Shown here one piece after another: positions 10,146 through 24,058 of a stretch of 50,844 bases of DNA. Source of the DNA: Curvibacter soli (GTDB taxonomy: Bacteria > Pseudomonadota > Gammaproteobacteria > Burkholderiales > Burkholderiaceae_C). Numbering within the stretch: the first letter of the stretch is position 1; each line of letters starts with the position of its first letter. The notes below the pieces were generated by a model. The model was not told where the DNA came from. It made no database searches and saw only the letters and a program-made list of their open reading frames with translations. The translations under genes were made by a program, and so were the position numbers. The stretch covers positions 1 to 50,844 of the forward strand of contig NZ_JARGEN010000019.1 of NCBI RefSeq assembly GCF_029211125.1, read 5' to 3'.

Positions 10146-11789
10146 ATGGCAAGTGGTTCTTCGTACGCGCAGCAGGTCCGGGCAAGACGGTCGTTCGCGA
10201 TCATCTCCCACCCCGACGCGGGCAAGACCACGCTGACGGAAAAACTGCTGCTGTTCTCCGGCGCGATCCAGATCGCCGGCAGCGTGAAGGCCCGCAAGGC
10301 CAGCCGCCACGCCACCAGCGACTGGATGGAGATCGAAAAGCAGCGCGGCATCTCGGTGGCGTCGAGCGTGATGCAGATGCTCTATCGCGACCACGTCATC
10401 AACCTGCTGGACACGCCGGGCCACAAGGACTTCAGCGAGGACACCTACCGCGTGCTCACCGCCGTGGATTCTGCGCTCATGGTGATCGATGCGGCCAACG
10501 GCGTGGAGGCGCAAACGCGCCGGCTCATCGAAGTCTGCCGCCAGCGCGACACGCCCATCATCACCTTCGTCAACAAGATGGACCGCGAGGTGCGCGAGCC
10601 GCTCGACATCCTCGACGAGGTGGAGCGCGAGCTCGGCATGCCCTGCGTACCCATGACCTGGCCCGTGGGCCAGGGCAAATCGTTCGGCGGCATCATCAAC
10701 CTGCGCACGCGGGCCATGACGGTGTTCGAGGCCGGCAGCGAACGGCGCCCGCAGGATTTCGAGACCATTGCGCTGACCGAGGCCGGCGCCCTGCGCGCAC
10801 GCTTCGGCAGCGAGTTCGACGCCGCGCTGGAGAGCATGGAGCTGGCCACGGGCGCCTCGCCGGCATGGGACCACGAGGCCTTCCTCGCAGGCAGGCAGAC
10901 GCCCGTGTTCTTCGGCTCGGGCGTGAACAACTTCGGCGTGATGGAAGTGCTCGACGCGCTGGTGGACCTGGCCCCGCCGCCACGCCCGCGCGTGAGCACC
11001 ATGACCGTCAACCGCCAGACAGTGGAGCGCACCGTGCAGCCCGACGAGGAGACGTTCTCGGGCGTCGTGTTCAAGGTGCAGGCCAACATGGACGCCAACC
11101 ACCGCGACCGCATCGCCTTCGTGCGCGTGGCCTCGGGCAGGTACGCGCCAGGCATGAAGCTCAAGGTGCAGCGCACGGGCAAGGAGTTGCGCCCCACGAG
11201 CGTCGTCACCTTCATGAGCCAGCGCCGCGAAGCCGTGGAGGAAGCCTATGCGGGCGACATCATCGGCTTCACCACCCATGGCGGCGTGCAACTGGGCGAC
11301 ACCATCACCGACGGCGCCACCTTGCAGTACACCGGCCTGCCCTTCTTCGCCCCCGAGCTGTTCATGACGGTGGTGCTGAAGAACCCGCTGCGCACCAAGC
11401 AACTCCAGCAGGGCCTGGCGCAATTGGGCGAAGAGGGCGCCATCCAGGTCTTCAAGCCCGATGCCGGCGGCGCCATGCTGCTGGGCGCCGTGGGGCAGTT
11501 GCAGTTCGAGGTGGTGCAGCACCGGCTGAAGGCGGAATACGACGCCGACGTGCGGCTGGAAGGCTGCCAGTACACGGGCGCGCGCTGGATCACCGCCGAT
11601 ACGCCGCAGGACCTGCGCACCTTCACCGACACCTACCCCTTGCGCATGGCGCACGATGCGGCCAATGCGCTGGCCTACCTGTGCACCTCGCCGTATGACG
11701 TCCGGCTGGCACAGGAGCGGTTTCCGAAGATCCATTTCCATCCGCTGCGCGAGCATGCGGGGCTGGCATTGCAGGCCAACAACAACTGA
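10146..11789 (+). CDS. prfC: Peptide chain release factor 3
   Basis: This 547-residue translational GTPase recycles RF1/RF2 from the ribosome after termination. Seen: HPDAGKTTLTEK (G1), QRGISVASS (G2 region), DTPGHKDF (G3) and NKMDR (G4). The C-terminal part (GAVGQLQFEVVQHRLKAEY) is characteristic of RF3 rather than EF-G. The start is MASGSSYAQQ at 10146, preceded by AGGA; an in-frame ATG 57 bases upstream gives a tail not seen in the family. A TAAAAT box at 10009-10014 is a possible -10. The next gene begins 9 bases after its stop. Confidence 0.96.
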   Translation: MASGSSYAQQVRARRSFAIISHPDAGKTTLTEKLLLFSGAIQIAGSVKARKASRHATSDWMEIEKQRGISVASSVMQMLYRDHVINLLDTPGHKDFSEDTYRVLTAVDSALMVIDAANGVEAQTRRLIEVCRQRDTPIITFVNKMDREVREPLDILDEVERELGMPCVPMTWPVGQGKSFGGIINLRTRAMTVFEAGSERRPQDFETIALTEAGALRARFGSEFDAALESMELATGASPAWDHEAFLAGRQTPVFFGSGVNNFGVMEVLDALVDLAPPPRPRVSTMTVNRQTVERTVQPDEETFSGVVFKVQANMDANHRDRIAFVRVASGRYAPGMKLKVQRTGKELRPTSVVTFMSQRREAVEEAYAGDIIGFTTHGGVQLGDTITDGATLQYTGLPFFAPELFMTVVLKNPLRTKQLQQGLAQLGEEGAIQVFKPDAGGAMLLGAVGQLQFEVVQHRLKAEYDADVRLEGCQYTGARWITADTPQDLRTFTDTYPLRMAHDAANALAYLCTSPYDVRLAQERFPKIHFHPLREHAGLALQANNN

Positions 11790-11798
11790 GTTTTTGCA

Positions 11799-12839
11799 AT
11801 GATGCCCTCCTCACATACGTCACCCCCGGTAGCCCATCCGGGCAACAACTTTGATGCCATCCGTGTCGTAGCGGCGTCCATGGTCCTGATTAGCCATCAC
11901 TATGCGTTGACAGGTCAAACGGAGCCCTCCTTCTTCAACATCCACAGCCTCGGCGGCCTAGCCGTTACGATTTTTTTCGTCGTAAGCGGCTATCTGGTAA
12001 ACGCCAGCTGGCAGCGTGACCCAAATGTGTGGAGATTCGCGCTAAGACGATTTCTGCGCATCTGGCCCGCTTTGACGGCGGTACTCATCCTCACCGCATA
12101 CGGGCTTGGCGCTTGGGTGACCGAATTACCGGTCAAGGAATACCTGCTGCAACGCGCTACTGCTGACTATCTACAAGGGCTGTGGATGAAAATTCACTTT
12201 GTTCTACCGGGAGTTTTTGAACATAACCCCTCCCCACGCGGAGTCAATGGCTCGCTATGGACTATCCCAATCGAAGTACGGTGTTACATCCTACTGGGGT
12301 TGGCCGGGTTGCTTGGACTTCTGAAGTACCGTCCTATTCTATTGCTCTGCATTGCGCTATACATGACCTGGTTTATATTTCGGAGCAACGCTGACCTAAC
12401 AGGTGTTGTCAGCTACGGCAGCGAACTCAGCGCATTTTTTTTGATGGGAGTTGCACAGTTCACACTACAGCCATATTGGAGCCGCCGCCCAGTATTCTGG
12501 GCCACAGCGATCAGCCTCGGCACTGCAGCCGCATGGGCGGTAGGCTGGCGCCACACTGCCTTGCTGATCGGATTGCCATTTATGGTCATCTACGCGGGGA
12601 CACGCGCCACTCCCATTATTAGGCGTGCTGGTCGCTGGGGCGATCCTTCATATGGCATTTACCTTCTCGCGTTTCCAATCCAACAAACAGTCATTCTATA
12701 TAAGTGGCCGAATCTAGGTTTTTCCGGCACTCTTGCATTGGCCTTTGCGACGACCATTTTATTGTCATATGCGAGTTGGCACATGGTTGAAAAACAAGCG
12801 CTTATATTCAAGCCAAGGAATGCGGCAAAGCCAAAATAA
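11799..12839 (+). CDS. Acyltransferase-3 family membrane protein (OafA/YrhL-like), likely acquired
   Basis: This 346-residue integral membrane protein has about 10 hydrophobic segments. The family R-x10-H motif is present (RVVAASMVLISH) and is followed by TIFFVVSGYLV. GDPSYGIYLLAFPIQQ near the C-terminus is also typical. Such enzymes O-acetylate or acylate surface glycans or lipids. Its base composition (near 50% GC by eye) and codon use differ sharply from prfC just upstream, which suggests horizontal transfer. It starts 9 bases after the prfC stop. An IS1380-like remnant and a second acyltransferase follow it. The substrate is unknown. Confidence 0.85.
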   Translation: MMPSSHTSPPVAHPGNNFDAIRVVAASMVLISHHYALTGQTEPSFFNIHSLGGLAVTIFFVVSGYLVNASWQRDPNVWRFALRRFLRIWPALTAVLILTAYGLGAWVTELPVKEYLLQRATADYLQGLWMKIHFVLPGVFEHNPSPRGVNGSLWTIPIEVRCYILLGLAGLLGLLKYRPILLLCIALYMTWFIFRSNADLTGVVSYGSELSAFFLMGVAQFTLQPYWSRRPVFWATAISLGTAAAWAVGWRHTALLIGLPFMVIYAGTRATPIIRRAGRWGDPSYGIYLLAFPIQQTVILYKWPNLGFSGTLALAFATTILLSYASWHMVEKQALIFKPRNAAKPK

Positions 12840-12925
12840 ACACATACGCAATCCGACCCCAGTCATTTTATACGCGATTCATCCCTGCTTGGAAGCCACG
12901 AATCATTTCAGCAGCAGCCTATGTA

Positions 12926-13436
12926 CCTGAATCCGTGAGCTAAACTGTATTTTTTGATTTCTCTTTGTGAATCAACAACTTATTTTTATAATGGCGTCTA
13001 ACCCTGCAGGTGAGCGCGCCATGACCGATTTCATTATCAAGAAGCTACCCTACGACCTGAGTTCCAACGCCGGCTTGGCACTCGTTGGGCAGTATCTGAA
13101 GCGCATCCATCTGAACGCCCTGGTCGATCCGGCCTTTCCTGTGCGCTCGGGCATCTCCAACAGCGACATCGTGCGCACCTGTCTGGCGCTGCTGTGCATG
13201 GGCAAGAGCGACTTCGAGGCGGCCGAGGCGTTTCGCTCCAGTGCCTTCGCCCTGCACGCGCTGGGCATGCGCCAGGCGCCATCGTGCGCGACCTTACGTC
13301 AGCGCCTGGACGCCCAGGGCAGTGCCTGGTTCGAGCTGGTCGATCAGATCAACGAGCGGCTGCTGGCGCTGCGCCTCGATGGTCGGCCCATCGATTTCGG
13401 CCTGCTGGCCAACGGCTACTGCCCCGTGGACATCCC
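12926..13436 (+). pseudogene. Truncated IS1380-like transposase and possible left IS end
   Basis: From the ATG at 13021 the frame encodes about 138 residues resembling the N-terminus of IS1380-family transposases: SNAGLALVGQYLKRIHLN, LLCMGKSDFEAAEAFRSS, SCATLRQRLDA, then a break after GYCPVDIP. The catalytic DDE part is absent, and the frame runs on into unrelated sequence to 13509. CCTGAATCCGTG at 12926 may be the outer left end, since IS1380 elements begin CCT; no right end or target duplication was found. It lies between two acyltransferase genes and marks a recombination junction. The family assignment is from memory of the protein pattern. Confidence 0.6.
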
Positions 13437-13505
13437 TAACCCCATCCCATTACACACATCTTCCCTGAGTTCCAATAGAGGCGCAGCCGCCACCCCGCTC
13501 ACGCC

Positions 13506-14546
13506 ATGAAGAATGAATTGCGATGGCTGCAGGCGCTGCGCGGCATTGCGGCGCTGATGGTGCTTTTCTTCCACATGCGCCCCCATTGGGAATTGGTGCC
13601 AAGCCTGTCTGTTTTTGCGCCCGCCATGCAATGGGGATTTTCTGGCGTGGACATATTCTTCACGCTCAGTGGATTCGTGGTGTACCGATCCGCCCAACGG
13701 ACCATCCCGGACCGCGGCATCGTGCCTTTTGCCAAGAAAAGGCTGCTGCGCATCTACCTCGGCTATTGGCCCGTGCTCGTGCTCATCGCCCTGACCACGG
13801 TGTACGTCTACGACGAGAGTCTTCCGGAACTCCGGAAAATCATCTTCAGCGCGCTTCTGCTGTACCCCAACATATGGGACAACTGGCTGCCGCCGGCATG
13901 GTCGCTGACGATGGAGATTTATTTCTATCTGTGGGTTGCGCTCATCGTCCTGGCAGCCAGGAGGCACCCGCTCAAAGCCCTATGGAGCGTCATTGCCGTT
14001 CTGGTCGCATGGAACGTCGGCTGGCTCATCATGGACCCACCGCTGGTATACAACGGACAACAGCCGCTTCGCTATGGCTTGACAGGACTGGGCATCGAGT
14101 TTCTCGCGGGCGCACTGGTTGCACGCTCCTATGATCGAAAGCACTGGATCTTCAGCGGCACGAAGTGGACGCCCCTTGTGTGCGTCACGCTCATGATCGC
14201 CGGGGTCTGCCTCGGCATGACATCGCCCTACTTTGACCGTGTCGAAATCATGCGTGCTGCCAGCTTTGGACTGATGGGGCTGGGCGCACTGGTGCTCGCA
14301 CTGACAATGGAACAAACGCCGTGGGCCCCTCCGGCATGGCTGGTGGCCGTAGGCGATGCGTCCTACAGCCTCTATCTGCTGCACACCTTTCTTCTCGATG
14401 CCAGCAGCAAGGCGCGCGTCTGTTGGGGCATATCGGAACCGCCGACCCTGCGCATATTCCTGCTCGGGTTGCCGGTTGCCATTGTTCTCATCAGCATGCT
14501 GTGGTACCGCTGGGTTGAAAAACCCATCATGAGGGCTGCGATCTGA
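13506..14546 (+). CDS. Acyltransferase-3 family membrane protein (OafA/YrhL-like)
   Basis: This is the second acyltransferase-3 protein, also 346 residues but only distantly similar to the first. It shows the R-x10-H motif (RGIAALMVLFFH), GFSGVDIFFTLSGFVVYRS, WSLTMEIYFYLW (an Ser/Glu segment typical of the family) and VGDASYSLYLLHTF near the C-terminus. About 10 membrane spans are expected. GC content is higher than in the first copy but below the window average. It probably O-acylates a cell-surface polysaccharide or lipid. It is followed after 30 bases by the HAD phosphatase. The ATG at 13506 is used because homology begins at once. Confidence 0.87.
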   Translation: MKNELRWLQALRGIAALMVLFFHMRPHWELVPSLSVFAPAMQWGFSGVDIFFTLSGFVVYRSAQRTIPDRGIVPFAKKRLLRIYLGYWPVLVLIALTTVYVYDESLPELRKIIFSALLLYPNIWDNWLPPAWSLTMEIYFYLWVALIVLAARRHPLKALWSVIAVLVAWNVGWLIMDPPLVYNGQQPLRYGLTGLGIEFLAGALVARSYDRKHWIFSGTKWTPLVCVTLMIAGVCLGMTSPYFDRVEIMRAASFGLMGLGALVLALTMEQTPWAPPAWLVAVGDASYSLYLLHTFLLDASSKARVCWGISEPPTLRIFLLGLPVAIVLISMLWYRWVEKPIMRAAI

Positions 14547-14576
14547 CGATCCGGCCTTCACCAGCCCCTTGGCTCC

Positions 14577-15404
14577 ATGCTCCCTCTGACCCAATGGCCT
14601 GCCGGGGCTCGTTCGCGCATCATGGGCCTGCTCACCGACATCGACGACACCCTGACCACCGCAGGAGCAATCACGCCCGACGCCTTGCAGGCACTGGGCA
14701 ACCTGAAAGCCGCCGGCCTGCATGTGGCAGCCATCACCGGGCGGCCCGTGGGCTGGAGCGCGCCCTTTGCAGCCGCCTGGCCCATCGATGCCATCGTGGC
14801 CGAGAGCGGCGCCGTGGCGCTGTTGCCGGATACAAGCCAAATCGGGCTCCAGCGCCCGCCAAATCTGCGCGGGCAGCTATCAAAAATATACCAACAGGAC
14901 GCCGCCACGCGCACCGCCAACTTCACCCGCATGCAGGCCGTGCTGGCGCGCATCGAGCGCGAGGTGCCAGGCGCGAAGCGCGCCACCGATTCCGCGGGCC
15001 GCGAATGCGACATCGCCATCGACCATAGCGAGTTCACTCACCTGCCCCAGTCCGCGATCGACCAGGTGGTGGCACTGATGCGCAGCGAGGGCATGCACGC
15101 CACGGTGAGCAGCATCCACATCAACGGCTGGTATGGCGACCACGACAAGCTGACCGGCGCGCGCTGGATCGTGCGCATGCTGTGGGGCCGCGACCTCGAT
15201 GCGGAGATCGACCGCTGGGTCTACGTGGGCGACTCCACCAACGACCAGAAGATGTTCGAGCGCTTCCCGCTCAGCGTGGGCGTGGCCAACGTCCGCCGCT
15301 TCGCGTCGCAGCTCGCGCACTGGCCGCGCTATGTCACCCAGGGTGAGCGCGGGGCGGGCTTTGCCGAGGTAGCGCGCGCCATTCTCGGCACGCGCCGGGA
15401 TTGA
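14577..15404 (+). CDS. HAD-superfamily (Cof/MPGP-type) phosphatase
   Basis: The protein is 275 residues. DIDDTLT is HAD motif I (both Asp present), TGRP is motif II, and YVGDSTNDQKMF is motif IV with its acidic residues. The large cap module between motifs II and III fits the class-IIB fold shared by sugar-phosphate and mannosyl-3-phosphoglycerate phosphatases; the substrate cannot be told. Residues about 86-107 (DTSQIGLQRPPN to LSKIY) come from a copy of the dispersed 65-bp element lying in the cap. An internal ATG at 14622 just before motif I is an alternative start. It is convergent with the MscS gene, with 6 bases between stops. Confidence 0.82.
   Translation: MLPLTQWPAGARSRIMGLLTDIDDTLTTAGAITPDALQALGNLKAAGLHVAAITGRPVGWSAPFAAAWPIDAIVAESGAVALLPDTSQIGLQRPPNLRGQLSKIYQQDAATRTANFTRMQAVLARIEREVPGAKRATDSAGRECDIAIDHSEFTHLPQSAIDQVVALMRSEGMHATVSSIHINGWYGDHDKLTGARWIVRMLWGRDLDAEIDRWVYVGDSTNDQKMFERFPLSVGVANVRRFASQLAHWPRYVTQGERGAGFAEVARAILGTRRD
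14830..14897 (+). repeat. Dispersed coding-sequence-embedded 65-bp element, copy 2 (in HAD phosphatase)
   Basis: It contains GGGCTCCAGCGCCCG, CTGCGCGGGCAGCTATCA and then AAAAATATA, the cleanest match at the right-hand end. It runs in the same direction as its host gene, opposite to the orientation in tlyA relative to the gene, and is read in a different frame. Confidence 0.75.
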
Positions 15405-15410
15405 GGCCGG

Positions 15411-16520
15411 CTACCGCGCCGCACCGTCCGCAACGGCGTTGGCCACCATCCCCGGCACGGGCACGGCCTCGGGCAGCGGTGCCCCGTGCTCCACGCGCAC
15501 GCGCGGCAGGTGCTGCGGGTATTCGCGCTGCATGAAGTCGATCATCGCCTCGCGCACCTTGCAGCGCAGGTCGAACGCCTGCGGCGACGACTGCGCCGTG
15601 ACCAGGATGCGCAGTTGCATGGTGCGCTCGGTGGTGTCCGTCACCTGCAGGATGGCGACGCGGCCATCCCATTCGGAAAAGGTGGGCACCACGCGCTCCA
15701 GCTCCGCGCGCAGCGGCGCCAGCGGCATGCCGAAATCCACGTTCAGGAACACCGTGCCGAGCAGCTCGGCGCTGCTGCGCGTCCAGTTCTGGAACGGGTT
15801 CTCGATGAACCACTGCAGCGGGATGATGAGGCGGCGCTCGTCCCAGATCTTCAGCACCACGTAGGTGCCGGTGATTTCTTCCACGCGGCCCCACTCGCCC
15901 TGCACGATGAGCACGTCGTCGATGCGGATCGGCTGCGCCAGCGCGATCTGCAGCCCGGCGATGAGGTTGCTGAACACGGGCCGTGCGGCAATACCGGCCA
16001 CCAGCCCGACCACGCCCGCCGATGCCAGCAGGCTCGCGCCCACCTGCCGTGCGCCAGGAAAGGTCATGAGCATGAACGACGCCCCCGCCAGCAGCACGCC
16101 GAAGCTCGCGCTGCGCGCCAGCACGCGCGCCTGCGTGTGGATGCGCCGGGCCTGCAGGTTGTCGACCACATCGGCCGGATGCCGGGCGATGACCCCGTCG
16201 GCCAGGCCGCCGATGGCGCGCATGGCAAGCGCGGTGAACGCCGCGATCAGCAGCAGCGCGGTCGCATGGCGCACGCCGCCGATGAAGCGCAGGTCGTCGG
16301 GCGCACCCTGCCATACCAGTTGCAGGGCCAGCAGCGGCAGGGCCCATTGCGCGGGCTGGCGGATTGCCCGCACGATGGCCTGGGGCACGATGGTGCCCCG
16401 CGTGACCCGCCGCAGCACAACGCCGCCGGCGCGGTAGGCAAGCCAGCCGACGGCCACGGCCAGCGCCGCGGCGATGGCGGCCCGCAGCCAGGGCGGGGAA
16501 AGCAGTTCATCTAGCAGCAT
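15411..16520 (-). CDS. MscS-family mechanosensitive ion channel
   Basis: This 369-residue protein has about five N-terminal hydrophobic segments and then the MscS pore helix and beta domain: VVGLVAGIAARPVFSNLIAG, ALAQPIRIDDVLIVQGEWG, VEEITGTYVVLKIWDERR and ENPFQNWTR. The known role is release of solutes on hypo-osmotic shock; small MscS relatives may have other triggers. The start at 16520 has GAAGGAG upstream; a GTG two codons earlier is also possible. It lies 105 bases downstream of uvrA on the same strand and may be read from it. Confidence 0.9.
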   Translation of the reverse strand: MLLDELLSPPWLRAAIAAALAVAVGWLAYRAGGVVLRRVTRGTIVPQAIVRAIRQPAQWALPLLALQLVWQGAPDDLRFIGGVRHATALLLIAAFTALAMRAIGGLADGVIARHPADVVDNLQARRIHTQARVLARSASFGVLLAGASFMLMTFPGARQVGASLLASAGVVGLVAGIAARPVFSNLIAGLQIALAQPIRIDDVLIVQGEWGRVEEITGTYVVLKIWDERRLIIPLQWFIENPFQNWTRSSAELLGTVFLNVDFGMPLAPLRAELERVVPTFSEWDGRVAILQVTDTTERTMQLRILVTAQSSPQAFDLRCKVREAMIDFMQREYPQHLPRVRVEHGAPLPEAVPVPGMVANAVADGAAR

Positions 16521-16625
16521 GGGCACGGCGCTCCTTCGTTTCAGCCAGGGAAAGTATGGGGAAGGCGCTGCAGTTCGCCCGAATGTTGGCTGTCCTGCCA
16601 GGCCGGGGGGCGGCGGCACTTTCCG

Positions 16626-22556
<5,931 letters not shown>

Positions 22557-22680
22557 GGTGCGGTCGTGTGGGGAGTGAGGCCAAGCATTCTAGGCCCGCC
22601 CCCTGCGCCAAGCGCGGCGCACCGCGCAATACCCGCCCGGCCTGCCCGCACCCGTGGGGTTCAGCGTGGCACGCGCGTGA

Positions 22681-22715
22681 AAAAAGCCTCGCGCCAATGA
22701 AGACACGAGGCTTTG
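22681..22715 (-). terminator. Rho-independent terminator of the porin gene
   Basis: On the minus strand AAAGCCTCG, a 14-base loop, CGAGGCTTT and a T-run form a classic hairpin terminator about 75 bases past the porin stop. A second CACGAGGCTTTGG arm just upstream (22722-22734) is a partial duplication of one stem arm. Confidence 0.85.
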
Positions 22716-22788
22716 GAAGGCACGAGGCTTTGGTTTCTTGCGCGCAGAGCGCCGGACCAGCCGGCGCCATGCGTTCAACTCAACGCCA

Positions 22789-23811
22789 TCAGAAGTTGTG
22801 GCGAATGCCCACGCCGAACGAGCTGAAATCGTCACCGGCGACACCAGAGGCGTACGTGCCACCGCTCTTGTTGTTCACCTTGGTGTAAGCGCCATACACC
22901 TTGGTGCGCTTGCTCAGGTTGTAGTTGTAGCCCACCGTGTACTGCGTGGCGTCGCTGTTCGCCACGTTGTCCCATTCACCCGAGTGGCCCACGCTCAGGA
23001 TCACTTCGGAGGCACCGAAGAAGTAGCCGCCCGTCACGCGGTAGACGTCACGCTTGCCCAGGCCGTAGTTGTCATCCTTGACGTTCTGGTAGTAGGCGCC
23101 GATCTGGAACGGGCCAGTGGTGTAGTGGGCACGAATGCCGAAATCGTTGTAGTCCTGGTATTTGGTGTAGCCAGCGCCCAGAGCCAAGTTACCGCCTTCC
23201 CAGTTGGCAGCTAGTTCGTACTGGTTCTTGTTGTCGCCATAGCTGCCGCCGGTCTTCTCGTGCAGCCCCATGGTACCTTCCACCGTCAGGCCGCCGAACG
23301 CGGGAGTACGGTACGCGATCTTGTTGGTGTCCGCACCGGCTAGGTGGGCCCAGTCTCCACCCTCTTGATAACCGTAGTAGCTGTACAGCGCGTCAGAGAA
23401 CACGCCCGTGTCGTGGTTGGGCTGGTCGAGCACGCCATAGTCGGCCACGGCGTAGTACGCCTCGGACGTCCAGGTGCCCAGGCGCAGCATGCCGAAGCCG
23501 CCGGACAGGTTCACTTCGCTTTGACGGCCGAAGTTGATGCCGCCGCCAGCAGCACCACCCGAGCCGCTGCTCGAATCAAAACCGGCTTCCAGAACGAAGC
23601 CGGCCTTCAGGCCGCCGCCCAGGTCTTCCTCGCCCTTGAAACCGAAGCGGGAAGCGTTGTTGAATTCACCGTTGGTTGTGACGCCACCGATCTTGCGGTG
23701 CTCGATGGAGGTATTGACGCGACCGTAGAGGGTCACGCTGCTTTGCGCGAAAGCGGCGCCGGAACCGATGACGGCCAGGGCTGCAACAAGCAGACGATGG
23801 GAGTTTTGCAT
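22789..23811 (-). CDS. Gram-negative general porin (Omp32-like)
   Basis: This 340-residue outer-membrane protein has a signal peptide (MQNSHRLLVAALAVIGSGAA, cleavage after FA at about residue 22). The mature N-terminus SSVTLYGRVNTSIEH is typical of Burkholderiales trimeric porins. Alternating beta strands run throughout, and the protein ends in GVGIRHNF, whose C-terminal Phe is the outer-membrane assembly signal. FKGEEDLGGGLKAGFVLEAGF is the conserved second and third strand region. Such porins take up anions and small organic acids. It is monocistronic, with its own terminator downstream and a 247-bp, AT-richer leader region upstream. Confidence 0.95.
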   Translation of the reverse strand: MQNSHRLLVAALAVIGSGAAFAQSSVTLYGRVNTSIEHRKIGGVTTNGEFNNASRFGFKGEEDLGGGLKAGFVLEAGFDSSSGSGGAAGGGINFGRQSEVNLSGGFGMLRLGTWTSEAYYAVADYGVLDQPNHDTGVFSDALYSYYGYQEGGDWAHLAGADTNKIAYRTPAFGGLTVEGTMGLHEKTGGSYGDNKNQYELAANWEGGNLALGAGYTKYQDYNDFGIRAHYTTGPFQIGAYYQNVKDDNYGLGKRDVYRVTGGYFFGASEVILSVGHSGEWDNVANSDATQYTVGYNYNLSKRTKVYGAYTKVNNKSGGTYASGVAGDDFSSFGVGIRHNF

Positions 23812-24021
23812 TGGGGGTTTCCTTCAAAAATTAAGATTCCGCAACCGGTATGGGGCGTCTTTTCTTGTGGATTCGGACGCGCTTTGCGGTCAACCAGAAC
23901 CTGAATTTTATGTGGCCCCCGCCTGCAATCCTCGGATTGACACATACAAAGCAAGCCAACTGACGTATTGCTGCCACAATTTTCCGGTATGCACCGAAAA
24001 CGCGCGGCAGCAACTGTTTGA

Positions 24022-24040
24022 TGGTGCAAGTTATGCACCA
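24022..24040. promoter_or_regulatory. Perfect palindrome TGGTGCA-N5-TGCACCA
   Basis: A 7-bp perfect inverted repeat with a 5-bp AT-rich spacer lies 18 bases past the MFS transporter stop and 210 bases before the porin start. It has no T-run, so an operator is more likely than a terminator. The binding protein is unknown. Confidence 0.35.
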
Positions 24041-24058
24041 GTTCGATGCAGATAATGC

